A stretch of DNA of 64,000 bases, from NCBI GenBank assembly GCA_903928495.1, contig CAIYQZ010000076.1:1-64000 (forward strand). The letters are read 5' to 3'. This DNA is from an uncultured bacterium. GTDB lineage: Bacteria > Pseudomonadota > Gammaproteobacteria > Burkholderiales > Burkholderiaceae_C. Made by a program: the position numbers and the translations under genes. This document shows, piece after piece, positions 45,832-55,742 of the stretch (positions are counted from its first letter, which is position 1; every line of letters starts with the position of its first letter). The notes under the pieces are model-generated. The model ran no database searches, was not told where the DNA came from, and worked only from the letters and a program-made list of their open reading frames with translations.

Positions 45832-46296
45832 ATGAACCCGCAAGCCTTCAAAGAACTGCTGCAGGGCGTGACCGCCCGCCTGCACAACCGCCCGCTGGAT
45901 GCCGTCCTGCACACCTGGCTCAACGCCGAACTGGGCCCGACAACCCCCACCTACCTTGCCCTGAAACAGGCCTGCGAAACAGGAGTGGCCGACGGCTGGT
46001 TGTGCCAGCGCGAGGCTGGCGGCTTGAAATACGGCCGCATCTTCAAGCCAGAGGCTGAGTTGCATGGCTTTTCGGTGGATGTGGTGGACATGACGAACGT
46101 GGCCGGACCCCACCACACCCACCCGCTGGGCGAAATCGACCTGATCATGCCCATTGACGCCGAGGCCCGCTTTGACGGCCACGGCACCGGCTGGCTGGTG
46201 TGCCCCGCAGGCAGCGCCCATCCACCCACCGTGACCGGTGGCCGCGCCCTGGTTCTGTACCTGCTGCCCGAGGGCCGCATTGACTTCACCCGCTGA
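45832..46296 (+). CDS. DUF4863 / 4-hydroxylaminobenzoate lyase-like protein
   Basis: A 154-residue cupin-like protein. The segment AGPHHTHPLGEIDLIMPID (about residues 86-104) provides probable metal ligands (HH.H...E), with a later His in GSAHPP. The family includes PnbB, which converts 4-hydroxylaminobenzoate to protocatechuate. In a box cluster its role is unclear. GAGGAG lies upstream of the ATG. Divergent from boxR. Confidence 0.8.
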   Translation: MNPQAFKELLQGVTARLHNRPLDAVLHTWLNAELGPTTPTYLALKQACETGVADGWLCQREAGGLKYGRIFKPEAELHGFSVDVVDMTNVAGPHHTHPLGEIDLIMPIDAEARFDGHGTGWLVCPAGSAHPPTVTGGRALVLYLLPEGRIDFTR

Positions 46297-46339
46297 CTGG
46301 CTGCGCACCTCAGCTCCCCCGTTTTTCAAGGAACCGTTT

Positions 46340-47905
46340 GTGACCACCGCTTTGCTTCCAAACTTCACCGCCGGCCAATGGACATTGGGCACCGGCCCCG
46401 GCACACCCCTGTTCGACCCCGTGCTGGGCACCGAGCTGGTGCGCGTGGATGCCACCGGGCTGGATTTGCCCGAAGCCTTCCGCTTCGCCCGCGACACCGG
46501 CGGCGCTGCGCTGCGCGCCCTCACCTATCGCCAGCGCGCAGCCCTGCTGGCCGCCACTGTGAAGGTGTTGCAAGCCAACCGCGCGGCGTACGAAGACATT
46601 TCGGTGGCCAACAGCGGCACCGTCAAGGCCGACACCGCCGTGGACGTGGACGGAGGCATCTTCACGCTGGGCACCTACGCCAAGTTGGGCGATGGCTTAG
46701 GCGATGTGCACCACCTGACCGACGGCGACGCCGCACGCCTGGGCAAAGACCCGCAGTTCCAAAGCCAGCACGTGCTGGTGCCCACACGCGGCGTGGCGCT
46801 GTTCATCAACGCGTTCAACTTTCCGTCTTGGGGCCTGTGGGAAAAAGCCGCACCGGCGCTGCTGTCGGGCGTGCCTGTCATCGTCAAGCCCGCCACTGCC
46901 ACCGCCTGGCTGACCCAGCGCATGGTGAAAGACGTAGTGGACGCTGGCATCTGGCCCGCCGGGGCGCTGAACATCATTTGCGGCAGCTCGGCCGGGCTGC
47001 TGGACCAGTTGCAGCCGTTTGACGTGGTGTCATTCACCGGCTCGGCCGACACGGCGGCCGTCATCCGCTCGCACCCTGCGGTGGTGCAGCGCTCGGTGCG
47101 CGTGAACATCGAGGCCGACAGTGTCAACTCCGCCCTGCTGCTGCCCAGTGCATCGCCAGAAGAGACCCAGGCCGCGCTGGACTTGCTGGTGAAAGAGGTG
47201 GCGCGCGAAATGACCGTGAAATCGGGCCAGAAATGCACCGCCATCCGCCGCGTGCTGGTGCCCGAAGCGCTGTACGACACGGCAGCAGCCGCCATTGCAG
47301 CACGCCTGGCCAAAACCACCGTGGGCAACCCACGCAACGAGGGTGTGCGCATGGGCGCACTGGTCAGCCGCACTCAACTCAACGCCGTGCGCGAAGGCTT
47401 GGCGCTGCTCAAAACCCACACCGACGTGCTGCACGACGGCAGTGCCACCCCATTGGTGGATGCCGACGCCGCCACCGCTTTCTGCATCGCGCCCACGCTG
47501 CTGGGCACCCGCACGCCAGACACCAACCCCGTGGTGCACGACGTGGAAGTGTTTGGCCCCGTGGCCACCCTCATGCCCTACCGCGATCTGCCCCACGCGC
47601 TGGCGCTGATCCGCCGTGGGCAGGGCTCGCTGGTGGCATCGCTTTATGGCACCGACGCCGCTGCGCTGGGCGCCGCCGCACTGGAGCTGGCCGACAGCCA
47701 TGGGCGCGTGCACGTCATCAGCCCCGACGTGGCCGCGCTGCACACGGGCCACGGCAATGTCATGCCCCAGTCGCTGCACGGTGGGCCAGGGCGGGCGGGT
47801 GGCGGCGAAGAGTTGGGTGGCCTGAAAGCGCTGAACTTCTACCACCGCCGCTGCGCCATCCAGGCCAGCACAGCCGTACTGGGTGCCGTTCAGGGCAATA
47901 GCTGA
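46340..47905 (+). CDS. boxD: BoxD, 3,4-dehydroadipyl-CoA semialdehyde dehydrogenase
   Basis: A 521-residue PaaZ-like aldehyde dehydrogenase without the MaoC domain. Key parts are FINAFNFPSWGLWEKAAPAL, FTGSADTA, the active-site Glu in VNIEADSVNSA (about residue 257) and Cys in KSGQKCTAIR (about 298). It oxidises the BoxC product using NADP. The GTG at 46340 follows AAGGA; the start agrees with the family. Its stop TGA lies within a dispersed repeat (AATAGCTGA). Confidence 0.92.
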   Translation: MTTALLPNFTAGQWTLGTGPGTPLFDPVLGTELVRVDATGLDLPEAFRFARDTGGAALRALTYRQRAALLAATVKVLQANRAAYEDISVANSGTVKADTAVDVDGGIFTLGTYAKLGDGLGDVHHLTDGDAARLGKDPQFQSQHVLVPTRGVALFINAFNFPSWGLWEKAAPALLSGVPVIVKPATATAWLTQRMVKDVVDAGIWPAGALNIICGSSAGLLDQLQPFDVVSFTGSADTAAVIRSHPAVVQRSVRVNIEADSVNSALLLPSASPEETQAALDLLVKEVAREMTVKSGQKCTAIRRVLVPEALYDTAAAAIAARLAKTTVGNPRNEGVRMGALVSRTQLNAVREGLALLKTHTDVLHDGSATPLVDADAATAFCIAPTLLGTRTPDTNPVVHDVEVFGPVATLMPYRDLPHALALIRRGQGSLVASLYGTDAAALGAAALELADSHGRVHVISPDVAALHTGHGNVMPQSLHGGPGRAGGGEELGGLKALNFYHRRCAIQASTAVLGAVQGNS

Positions 47906-47950
47906 AAACCCAGTACAGACAAGCGCCAGAGGCACTTTTCACCATAAAAA
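47898..47950 (+). repeat. Dispersed repeat copy 7
   Basis: ATAGCTGA at 47898 supplies the boxD stop. AAGCGCCAGAGGC starts at 47921 (23-base offset). Tail CTTTTCACCATAA ends just before the ligase leader. Confidence 0.8.
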
Positions 47951-47961
47951 TGGAGACACCC

Positions 47962-49571
<1,610 letters not shown>

Positions 49572-49575
<4 letters not shown>

Positions 49576-50387
49576 GCCCCCCGTTGTTCGCTGACATCAC
49601 GGTGGCGGGCAAAGCCCAACGCATCGAACATGCGTGGGTGGGAAACGTGGATGGCGACGCCCCGCTGATGGTGTTTTTGCACGAGGGCCTGGGCTCGCTC
49701 AGCATGTGGCGCGACTTTCCGCACCGCCTGTGCGAGGCGCTGGGTTGGCGGGGGCTGGTGTATTCACGCCCGGGCTACGGCCAGTCCACCCCACGCGCTG
49801 CGAATGAACACTGGCAGCCCGACTTCATGCATCGCCAGGCCCTGGACGTGCTGCCTGCATTGCTGTCCGCGCTGGGGGTGGACTCTAGCCAGCGGCCCGT
49901 TTGGCTCTTCGGCCACAGCGACGGCGGCAGCATTGCCCTGCTGCACGCCGCGCTGCGCCCGGCCCACACCGCTGGGCTGGTGGTGCTGGCGCCGCACATC
50001 CTCGTGGAAGACATATCCGTGGCCAGCATCGAGCAGGCCCGTCTGGCCTACCTGAACACCGATGTGAAACAACGCCTGGACAAACACCATTCCGACCCCG
50101 ATTCGGCCTTTTGGGGATGGAACGAAGTGTGGCTGTCAGCGGCTTTTCGAGGCTGGAACATCACGGGCGAGCTGGGCACCATCACCTGCCCGGTTCTGGC
50201 CATACAGGGGTTGGACGACGAATACGGCACGCTGGCGCAGATTCGCGAAATCCAGGCACAAGCCCCTCATGCCCGGCTGCTGGAGCTTCCCGACTGCGGC
50301 CACTCGCCGCACAAAGACCAGCCACAACAGGTGGTGGATGCGGTGGTGAAAATGGTCTCAGCCAGCGTGGTCAAGACTGGCGACTGA
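49572..50387 (+). CDS. Alpha/beta-fold hydrolase in the benzoate cluster
   Basis: A 271-residue alpha/beta hydrolase. The nucleophile elbow is FGHSDGGSIALL (Ser near residue 117), the oxyanion strand FLHEGLGSLSMW (about 35-46), the acid in IQGLDDEYG and the His in CGHSPHKD. Coupled to bclA by ATGA. It may hydrolyse an aryl ester or thioester, for example to relieve benzoyl-CoA trapping; no direct evidence. Confidence 0.8.
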
Positions 50388-50416
50388 CGCAGCAGGCTGC
50401 TCCGCCCTGCGCACCC

Positions 50417-50992
50417 TCAGGCGTCTGGTGTGTCCTGTGACTTGGCTTTCTTGCCGGACGCTGGGACCCGGATGCTTTTGCCGCTGCCAGACGGCGAGGC
50501 GTACACCTGCTTGAGCAACCGGCGCAGGGTGCTGCGCTGAGCCTCGGTCAGGGCTGAGGTGGCCTCGATTTCGAGCTGAAAAGCTGTGTCCTCGGCCTCT
50601 TGCATCATGTCGTGCCCCTGGGCCGTGAGGTGCAGCGACACGGCCCTGCCATCGGTGGGGTGCGGCCTGCGTTCCACCAGTCGGCGGTGCTCCAGTTGCT
50701 GCAACATATTGACCAGATTGGGGGGCAACAGGCCCAGGCTGGCACACAACTGGCGCGAGGTGATGCCGGGGTTGTGCCGGATGAGCGACAACACAGAGAA
50801 ATCGACGATGCGCACGCCATACGACTCCATGCGCCGCAGAAACAAGTCGATGATGCTCAGCGCCGCGCGTCGGGCGTTGTAACCAATCAGGGTTTCGAGG
50901 TATGAAGTGTCCACCAGGTCCACCGTGGGGCTGTCGGGTGTGGCGGGAGCAATGGCTGGGACACTGGGGGACGAATTTCTGACTCGGGACAT
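50417..50992 (-). CDS. MarR-family transcriptional regulator
   Basis: A 191-residue regulator with an extended N-terminal tail (about 25 residues), a winged helix (NPGITSRQLCASLGLLPPNLVNMLQQLEHRRLVERR pattern, about residues 68-103; wing HPTDGRAVSLHLT) and a basic C-terminal tail (SGKKAKSQD). Convergent with the hydrolase. Possibly a regulator of aromatic degradation genes. Confidence 0.85.
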   Translation of the reverse strand: MSRVRNSSPSVPAIAPATPDSPTVDLVDTSYLETLIGYNARRAALSIIDLFLRRMESYGVRIVDFSVLSLIRHNPGITSRQLCASLGLLPPNLVNMLQQLEHRRLVERRPHPTDGRAVSLHLTAQGHDMMQEAEDTAFQLEIEATSALTEAQRSTLRRLLKQVYASPSGSGKSIRVPASGKKAKSQDTPDA

Positions 50993-51118
50993 GCGTGGAA
51001 ACAGAAAAGAACTGGGCAGGAAGCATATCGCTTCGGTTCGCACCAGCTTCAGACCAGCGGAAGAGTGCTGTTTGCGCCGCACCCGCGCACCTCGGGGGTA
51101 TTGCCTAGAATCAAAGCC

Positions 51119-52711
51119 ATGTTCAAAGCCATGCCACCCCGTTGGCGCGATTGGGTTCCTGCCAGCGTAGCCATCGTGCTGGCGCTGTGCATCGCCCTGT
51201 TCGTCTGGAACCAGCGGCAGGAACGTTTGCGCAACGATTTGCAGGCTGACTTTTCGTTTGAGAGCCGTGAGGTCGCCGTGCGCCTGCTGGAACGCATGCG
51301 AGCCCACAAACAGGTGCTGCGAGGGGTTCGCGCAGCGATTTCCACCTTGGGAGTACCGGACCGCGAAGGCTGGGTTCGCTACGTGGCCAACCAGTTTCTT
51401 GATGTGGACTTTCCCGGCATGCAGGGCGTGGGCTATGCCGCGCGCATTGCGACAGACGATCTCGCCGCGCATGAGGCGCGCATGAAGGCGGGCGGATACC
51501 CTGACTACGTCGTGAGCGCGAAGACCCACTTGGCGGCCAGCATCGCACCGGTGGTGAGGCTTGCCCCCGATGAGGGACCAAACCGTTCGATGGTGGGCAT
51601 CGACCTGCTGGGCCAACCTGATCTGGGCGCGGTACTTGAATCGAGCGCTGCGCAAGCTGCCACGGTACTCAGTGCACCGGTAGCGTTGCGGTTTCCTGAC
51701 AGGGAGCTCGATCAGAACCTGGTGTTTATGGTGCAACCGATTTTTGCACCGCTGCCCTCATCCGCTGGCACATCGGGCGACAAATCGGCGCCTCGTCGCA
51801 ACCACCGCGACGGCTGGGTGTTTGCGGTCTTCAAGGCCCCGGAGCTGATTCAGGCGACATTGGGTGCTCTACCTCCCCACATGACCTTGCAAGTGTTTTC
51901 CGACCGGTCACTGAATCGGGCTGCCTTGATTTTCGAGAGCCCGGCGATGGCCCGCAGAGATTCGGGCACCGAACAGCCTCTTCGGGTGACCACCGAACTC
52001 GAACTGGACGGTCAAACCTGGACACTGGTGTTCGAGGGCTTCCCCAGAGCCTATGGTCGCAACCTGTCATTCAACTGGGAGCTTTTTTCAATCCTGGCCA
52101 TATGCACCCTGTTTGGCCTGAGCGCCCTGCTGGTCACATGGACGCGTTCGGCCTCGCGCAAGCTGATGACCATGACCGACGAATTGCAGGACAGCAACCA
52201 GCGCTACCAATTTCTGGCCACCCACGACGCCTTGACCCAGGTTGCCAACCGATTATTGTTTTCAAGTCGCCTTGAAACCACCCTGGCAGAGTCTGTGCGT
52301 TACCAACGGCGTTTCGGCATCATCTACATCGATCTGGACAGGTTCAAACCCGTCAACGACCAGCACGGACACGAGGTGGGCGATGCGTTGCTCAAAGCCG
52401 TGGCCGACCGCCTGAGCCGCTTGTTGCGTGACAGCGATCTGCTGGCACGCCAGGGTGGTGACGAATTTGTGGTGCTGTTGCCCTGCTTGGACGACGTCAA
52501 TGCATGCGACGCCGTGGCACAGAAAATCTGCAATGAAATGGCCCGCCCCTTTGAAATCGGCCCGTTGCAGGTTCTAATTGGCGCCAGCCTCGGCGTGGCC
52601 GTCTATCCTCTGGACGGAAACGAAGTCGAGCAATTGATCATCCGTGCCGACCATCGCATGTACCTAGCCAAGCAGGCGGGCGGAAACCGCTGGATCGCAC
52701 AAGGAGACTGA
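51119..52711 (+). CDS. CHASE-domain diguanylate cyclase
   Basis: A 530-residue membrane signalling protein. It has an N-terminal helix (about residues 12-30), a periplasmic CHASE domain with the pattern GYAARI (about 105), a second helix (about 320-340) and a C-terminal GGDEF domain. The GGDEF signature is intact in LARQGGDEFVVLLP (about 443-456), with the metal Asp in IIYIDLDRFKPVND. Should make cyclic di-GMP in response to an unknown ligand. An upstream RxxD inhibitory site is present in SRLLRDSDLLA. The pilin gene follows after three bases. Confidence 0.9.
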   Translation: MFKAMPPRWRDWVPASVAIVLALCIALFVWNQRQERLRNDLQADFSFESREVAVRLLERMRAHKQVLRGVRAAISTLGVPDREGWVRYVANQFLDVDFPGMQGVGYAARIATDDLAAHEARMKAGGYPDYVVSAKTHLAASIAPVVRLAPDEGPNRSMVGIDLLGQPDLGAVLESSAAQAATVLSAPVALRFPDRELDQNLVFMVQPIFAPLPSSAGTSGDKSAPRRNHRDGWVFAVFKAPELIQATLGALPPHMTLQVFSDRSLNRAALIFESPAMARRDSGTEQPLRVTTELELDGQTWTLVFEGFPRAYGRNLSFNWELFSILAICTLFGLSALLVTWTRSASRKLMTMTDELQDSNQRYQFLATHDALTQVANRLLFSSRLETTLAESVRYQRRFGIIYIDLDRFKPVNDQHGHEVGDALLKAVADRLSRLLRDSDLLARQGGDEFVVLLPCLDDVNACDAVAQKICNEMARPFEIGPLQVLIGASLGVAVYPLDGNEVEQLIIRADHRMYLAKQAGGNRWIAQGD

Positions 52712-52714
52712 AAA

Positions 52715-53218
52715 ATGCAAACCGAGCCCAAGACCCAAAGCGGGTTCACGCTGCTCGAAATCATCATTGCTGTTGCGGTGGTGGGTGTCCTGGCGGCCGT
52801 GGCTCTGCCTTCTTATGGCAACTACACCCGTCGGGCCATGGCGTCAGAGGGCCTTTCACTGGCCCAACCAGTCCTGATCAAGGTGCGCGAGGAGGTGTCG
52901 TATGGGGAATACACTCCGAGCGGTCCTAATTTTGATAGAGCTGCCAAGCCGGGGTCCGTAGCTTTGCCTCATTTGTCGGCAATGGTGAAAAGTGTGGTTC
53001 GCCACGACCTGAAGGTCGTCATCAACTACACCGTGGCCTTCGACCCCGAAGGCACAACTGAGTATTCGCTGGTGATGTCTGGCACGTTGGCAAATGACAG
53101 CGTGACCTGGCAATGCAAAAGCGGACCCGCTGCAGCGGGGGACCTGGCTGCCGCAGCAGCAGGTGGTGTCCGGGTGGGCGTGCCCATGCCCACCAAGTGG
53201 GCTCCCAGTGGTTGCTGA
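52715..53218 (+). CDS. Type IV pilin-like protein
   Basis: A 167-residue class III pilin/pseudopilin. The prepilin cleavage site is SGFTLLEIIIAVAVVGVLAA (cleavage after Gly10, Glu5 of the mature protein present). A soluble domain follows with a C-terminal Cys pair (WQCKSG and the final Cys), perhaps a disulfide. AAGGAGA is upstream; it forms an operon with the diguanylate cyclase. Confidence 0.88.
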   Translation: MQTEPKTQSGFTLLEIIIAVAVVGVLAAVALPSYGNYTRRAMASEGLSLAQPVLIKVREEVSYGEYTPSGPNFDRAAKPGSVALPHLSAMVKSVVRHDLKVVINYTVAFDPEGTTEYSLVMSGTLANDSVTWQCKSGPAAAGDLAAAAAGGVRVGVPMPTKWAPSGC

Positions 53219-53219
53219 A

Positions 53220-54938
53220 TCAGGGTGCGGAGGACGTCAGCAGCCCGATGCGCATGTCGAACTCTGGCAGCACCCAGGCCTTCAGTGCCTTATGGGGCTG
53301 CGTCCAGCGAGGCAGTTTTAGGGTGTTGGCCTGCTCGATCTGCTCCCAGGCCCAGGCCAGCAAAGCCAGCGCGGTGGCGTGCAGGTAGTCGCCGGCCACC
53401 CAGTACGGCCGCGCTGGCTGGCTGGCGCTTTGATGCAACAGATCGACTGTTGATGTACCCAGCTTTTCCAGCAAATGGGAAGCAAGGCTGTCCGCTGGCA
53501 CAGCGCATTTAAGATCGCCCAGTAACAGGCCCATGCCTCGGCCTTGGTCGCTCAGCACTTTGCGCACCAGCAGGTCGATGGCCTGGATTTCGTTGGTGCC
53601 TTCGTAAATCATGGTGATGCGCGCATCTCGCAGGATTTGCTCAATGCCCCACTCGCTCACGTAGCCGTGCCCGCCAAACACCTGCAGGCAGTCGCTGCCC
53701 CCATGGAACGCCTGGTGCGTGAAAGCGGCTTTGAGCACAGGCGTGACCAGCGCGCACCAGGTGCTGGCCTCGGCTCGGCGGCTGGCATCGGGGTGGTGGC
53801 GGGCCATGTCCAGTTCCAGCGCTGTGCGGTAAGCCAATACGCGGCCAGCGTCTATCCAGGCGCGCTGGGAATCCAGGATGCGGCGCACAGCGGGGTGCGC
53901 CACGATGAGGTCGGCAGCCTGCCCGCCTGCCTCGGCAGTGCGCGGGCCGGGCGCACGCATCTGGCGGCGTTCGCGGGCGTAAGCGTCGGCTTTTTGCCAG
54001 GCGGCTTCCAGCAGGCCCACGCCTTGCAGACCCACATGCAGGCGGGCCGCGTTCATCATCACGAACATGGCACCCAGGCCTTTGCCAGGTTCGCCAATCA
54101 GCCAGCCGGTGGCGTCGTCAAAGCGCAGCACGCAAGTGGCGCTGCCGTGCAGCCCCATTTTGTCTTCAATGCGTTCGCACAACACGGCGTTGCGGGTGCC
54201 GTCGGGCAGCACCTTGGGTGCCAGGAACAGGCTCAGGCCTTTGGGTCCGGCCGGTGCATCGGGCAAGCGGGCCAACACCAGGTGAACGATGTTGTCGGTG
54301 AGGTCGTGCTCGCCGCCCGATATGAAAATTTTGGTGCCGTTGATGCGGTGCACCGCACCGAGTGCCTGCTCGTCAGGACTGCCTGCCAGGTCGGGCGTCG
54401 CGCGGGTGCGCACCAGGCCCAGGTCGCTGCCCGCGTGGGCTTCGGTCAGGCACATGGTGGCCAGCCATTCGCCGCTGGCCACTTTGGGCAGGTAAGCCGC
54501 CTTCAGCGCCGGGTTGGCGTGGTGCTTGATGCACTCGTAGGCGCCGTGCAGCAGGCCGGGGGCCATGGTCCAGCCGTGGTTGGCGGCGCTGAGCATTTCG
54601 TACAGCACCTGGTTCAGTACCTCGGGCAGTGCCTGGCCACCGTCTTCGGCCGCACACGACAGGGAGGCCCAGCCGTTTTGCCAGAAGTCGGCATAGGCCT
54701 CTTTGAAGCCGGGCGGCGTGGTGACCTTGCCCGCACTGAACCGGCAACCCACTTCGTCGCCCACGCGTTGAAGCGGCGCGATTTTGTCGGTGACGAACTT
54801 GGCCGCTTCTTCCAGCACTTGCTGCATCACGTCGGTATCGGTGTCGGCAAATGCGGCCAGGGCTTGAAGCTGGGCTGGGGCCTGCAGCACATCGTTCAGG
54901 ATGAAGCGGATGTCATCGGTGTTCGGCTGGTGGTTCAT
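53220..54938 (-). CDS. Acyl-CoA dehydrogenase, long form
   Basis: A 572-residue flavoprotein dehydrogenase. It has the N-terminal helical domain, the middle segment MCLTEAHAGSDLGLVRTRA with GTKIFISGGEHDLTDNIVHLVLARL, and the C-terminal segment QVFGGHGYVSEWGIEQILRDARITMIYEGTNEIQ pattern (catalytic Glu in the YEGTN loop). A C-terminal extension of about 100 residues marks the long-form (FadE-like) class. With the ligase, SDR and thiolase downstream it should oxidise an aryl- or acyl-propionyl-CoA. Confidence 0.92.
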   Translation of the reverse strand: MNHQPNTDDIRFILNDVLQAPAQLQALAAFADTDTDVMQQVLEEAAKFVTDKIAPLQRVGDEVGCRFSAGKVTTPPGFKEAYADFWQNGWASLSCAAEDGGQALPEVLNQVLYEMLSAANHGWTMAPGLLHGAYECIKHHANPALKAAYLPKVASGEWLATMCLTEAHAGSDLGLVRTRATPDLAGSPDEQALGAVHRINGTKIFISGGEHDLTDNIVHLVLARLPDAPAGPKGLSLFLAPKVLPDGTRNAVLCERIEDKMGLHGSATCVLRFDDATGWLIGEPGKGLGAMFVMMNAARLHVGLQGVGLLEAAWQKADAYARERRQMRAPGPRTAEAGGQAADLIVAHPAVRRILDSQRAWIDAGRVLAYRTALELDMARHHPDASRRAEASTWCALVTPVLKAAFTHQAFHGGSDCLQVFGGHGYVSEWGIEQILRDARITMIYEGTNEIQAIDLLVRKVLSDQGRGMGLLLGDLKCAVPADSLASHLLEKLGTSTVDLLHQSASQPARPYWVAGDYLHATALALLAWAWEQIEQANTLKLPRWTQPHKALKAWVLPEFDMRIGLLTSSAP

Positions 54939-54941
54939 GTG

Positions 54942-54996
54942 ATAGCAAAGAATTCAATACAGGCAAGCGCCAAGGCATTATTTGGCTTGATAAATC
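54942..54996 (+). repeat. Dispersed repeat copy 8
   Basis: ATAGC at 54942, AAGCGCCAAGGC from 54965 (23-base offset), tail ATTTGGCTTGATAA. It fills the gap from the acyl-CoA dehydrogenase start to the livF stop (TCA at 54995-54997), which its tail touches. Confidence 0.75.
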
Positions 54997-55732
54997 AAGC
55001 CGCCTGCTTGCGCGCGGCACCCAGATAGGTTTCGATCACCCGCGGGTCGGTGGCCAGCTCTTTGGCCGGGCCATTCAGTGCCACATCGCCCATCTCCAGC
55101 ACATAGCCGTGGTCGGCCACGCCCAAGGCGGCGCGGGCGTTTTGCTCCACCAGCAGAATGGTCACGCCCGTGCTGCGCAGCTCGTCCACGGCGCTCAAAA
55201 TTTCTTTCACGATCAACGGGGCCAGTCCCAGGCTGGGTTCGTCCAGCATCAGCAGCTCAGGGCGCGACATCAGGGCGCGGCCCACGGCCAGCATTTGCCG
55301 CTCGCCGCCCGACAAGGTGCCTGCCTCCTGCAATCGGCGCTCCTGCAAACGGGGGAAGCGGGTGTACACGCTCTGCAGCTGGTCTTTCCACGCCGGGTTG
55401 CGCAGACGCACCTGGCGGTAAGCGCCCAGCACGAGGTTGTCTTCCACCGACATGGTGCTGAACAGTTCGCGCTTTTCGGGCACGAGCGCAATGCCCAGCA
55501 TCACACGGTCTTCCAGGCTCAGACGGGTGATGTCTTCGCCCTTGTAAAACACCTGGCCTTTGGCGGGCAGCACGCCCATCAAGGCATTCAGCAGGGTGGA
55601 CTTGCCCGCGCCGTTGGGGCCAATGACGGTGATCACGCTGCCCGGTGCGGCTTGCAGGTCCACACCGTGCAGCACCTCGGCGCGGCCGTAACCGGCTTTC
55701 AGGCCTTTGACTTCTAGCAATGGAGTGGTCAT
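54995..55732 (-). CDS. livF: LivF-type ABC transporter ATPase
   Basis: A 245-residue ATPase. Walker A GPNGAGKSTLLNAL (about residues 38-51), signature LSGGERQMLAVGRAL (about 140-154), Walker B LLMLDEPSLGLAPL. Pairs with the LivG half of the fused protein next door. Substrate unknown; this type carries branched amino acids or aromatic acids. Confidence 0.93.
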   Translation of the reverse strand: MTTPLLEVKGLKAGYGRAEVLHGVDLQAAPGSVITVIGPNGAGKSTLLNALMGVLPAKGQVFYKGEDITRLSLEDRVMLGIALVPEKRELFSTMSVEDNLVLGAYRQVRLRNPAWKDQLQSVYTRFPRLQERRLQEAGTLSGGERQMLAVGRALMSRPELLMLDEPSLGLAPLIVKEILSAVDELRSTGVTILLVEQNARAALGVADHGYVLEMGDVALNGPAKELATDPRVIETYLGAARKQAA

Positions 55733-55742
55733 GGGTGGCCTA

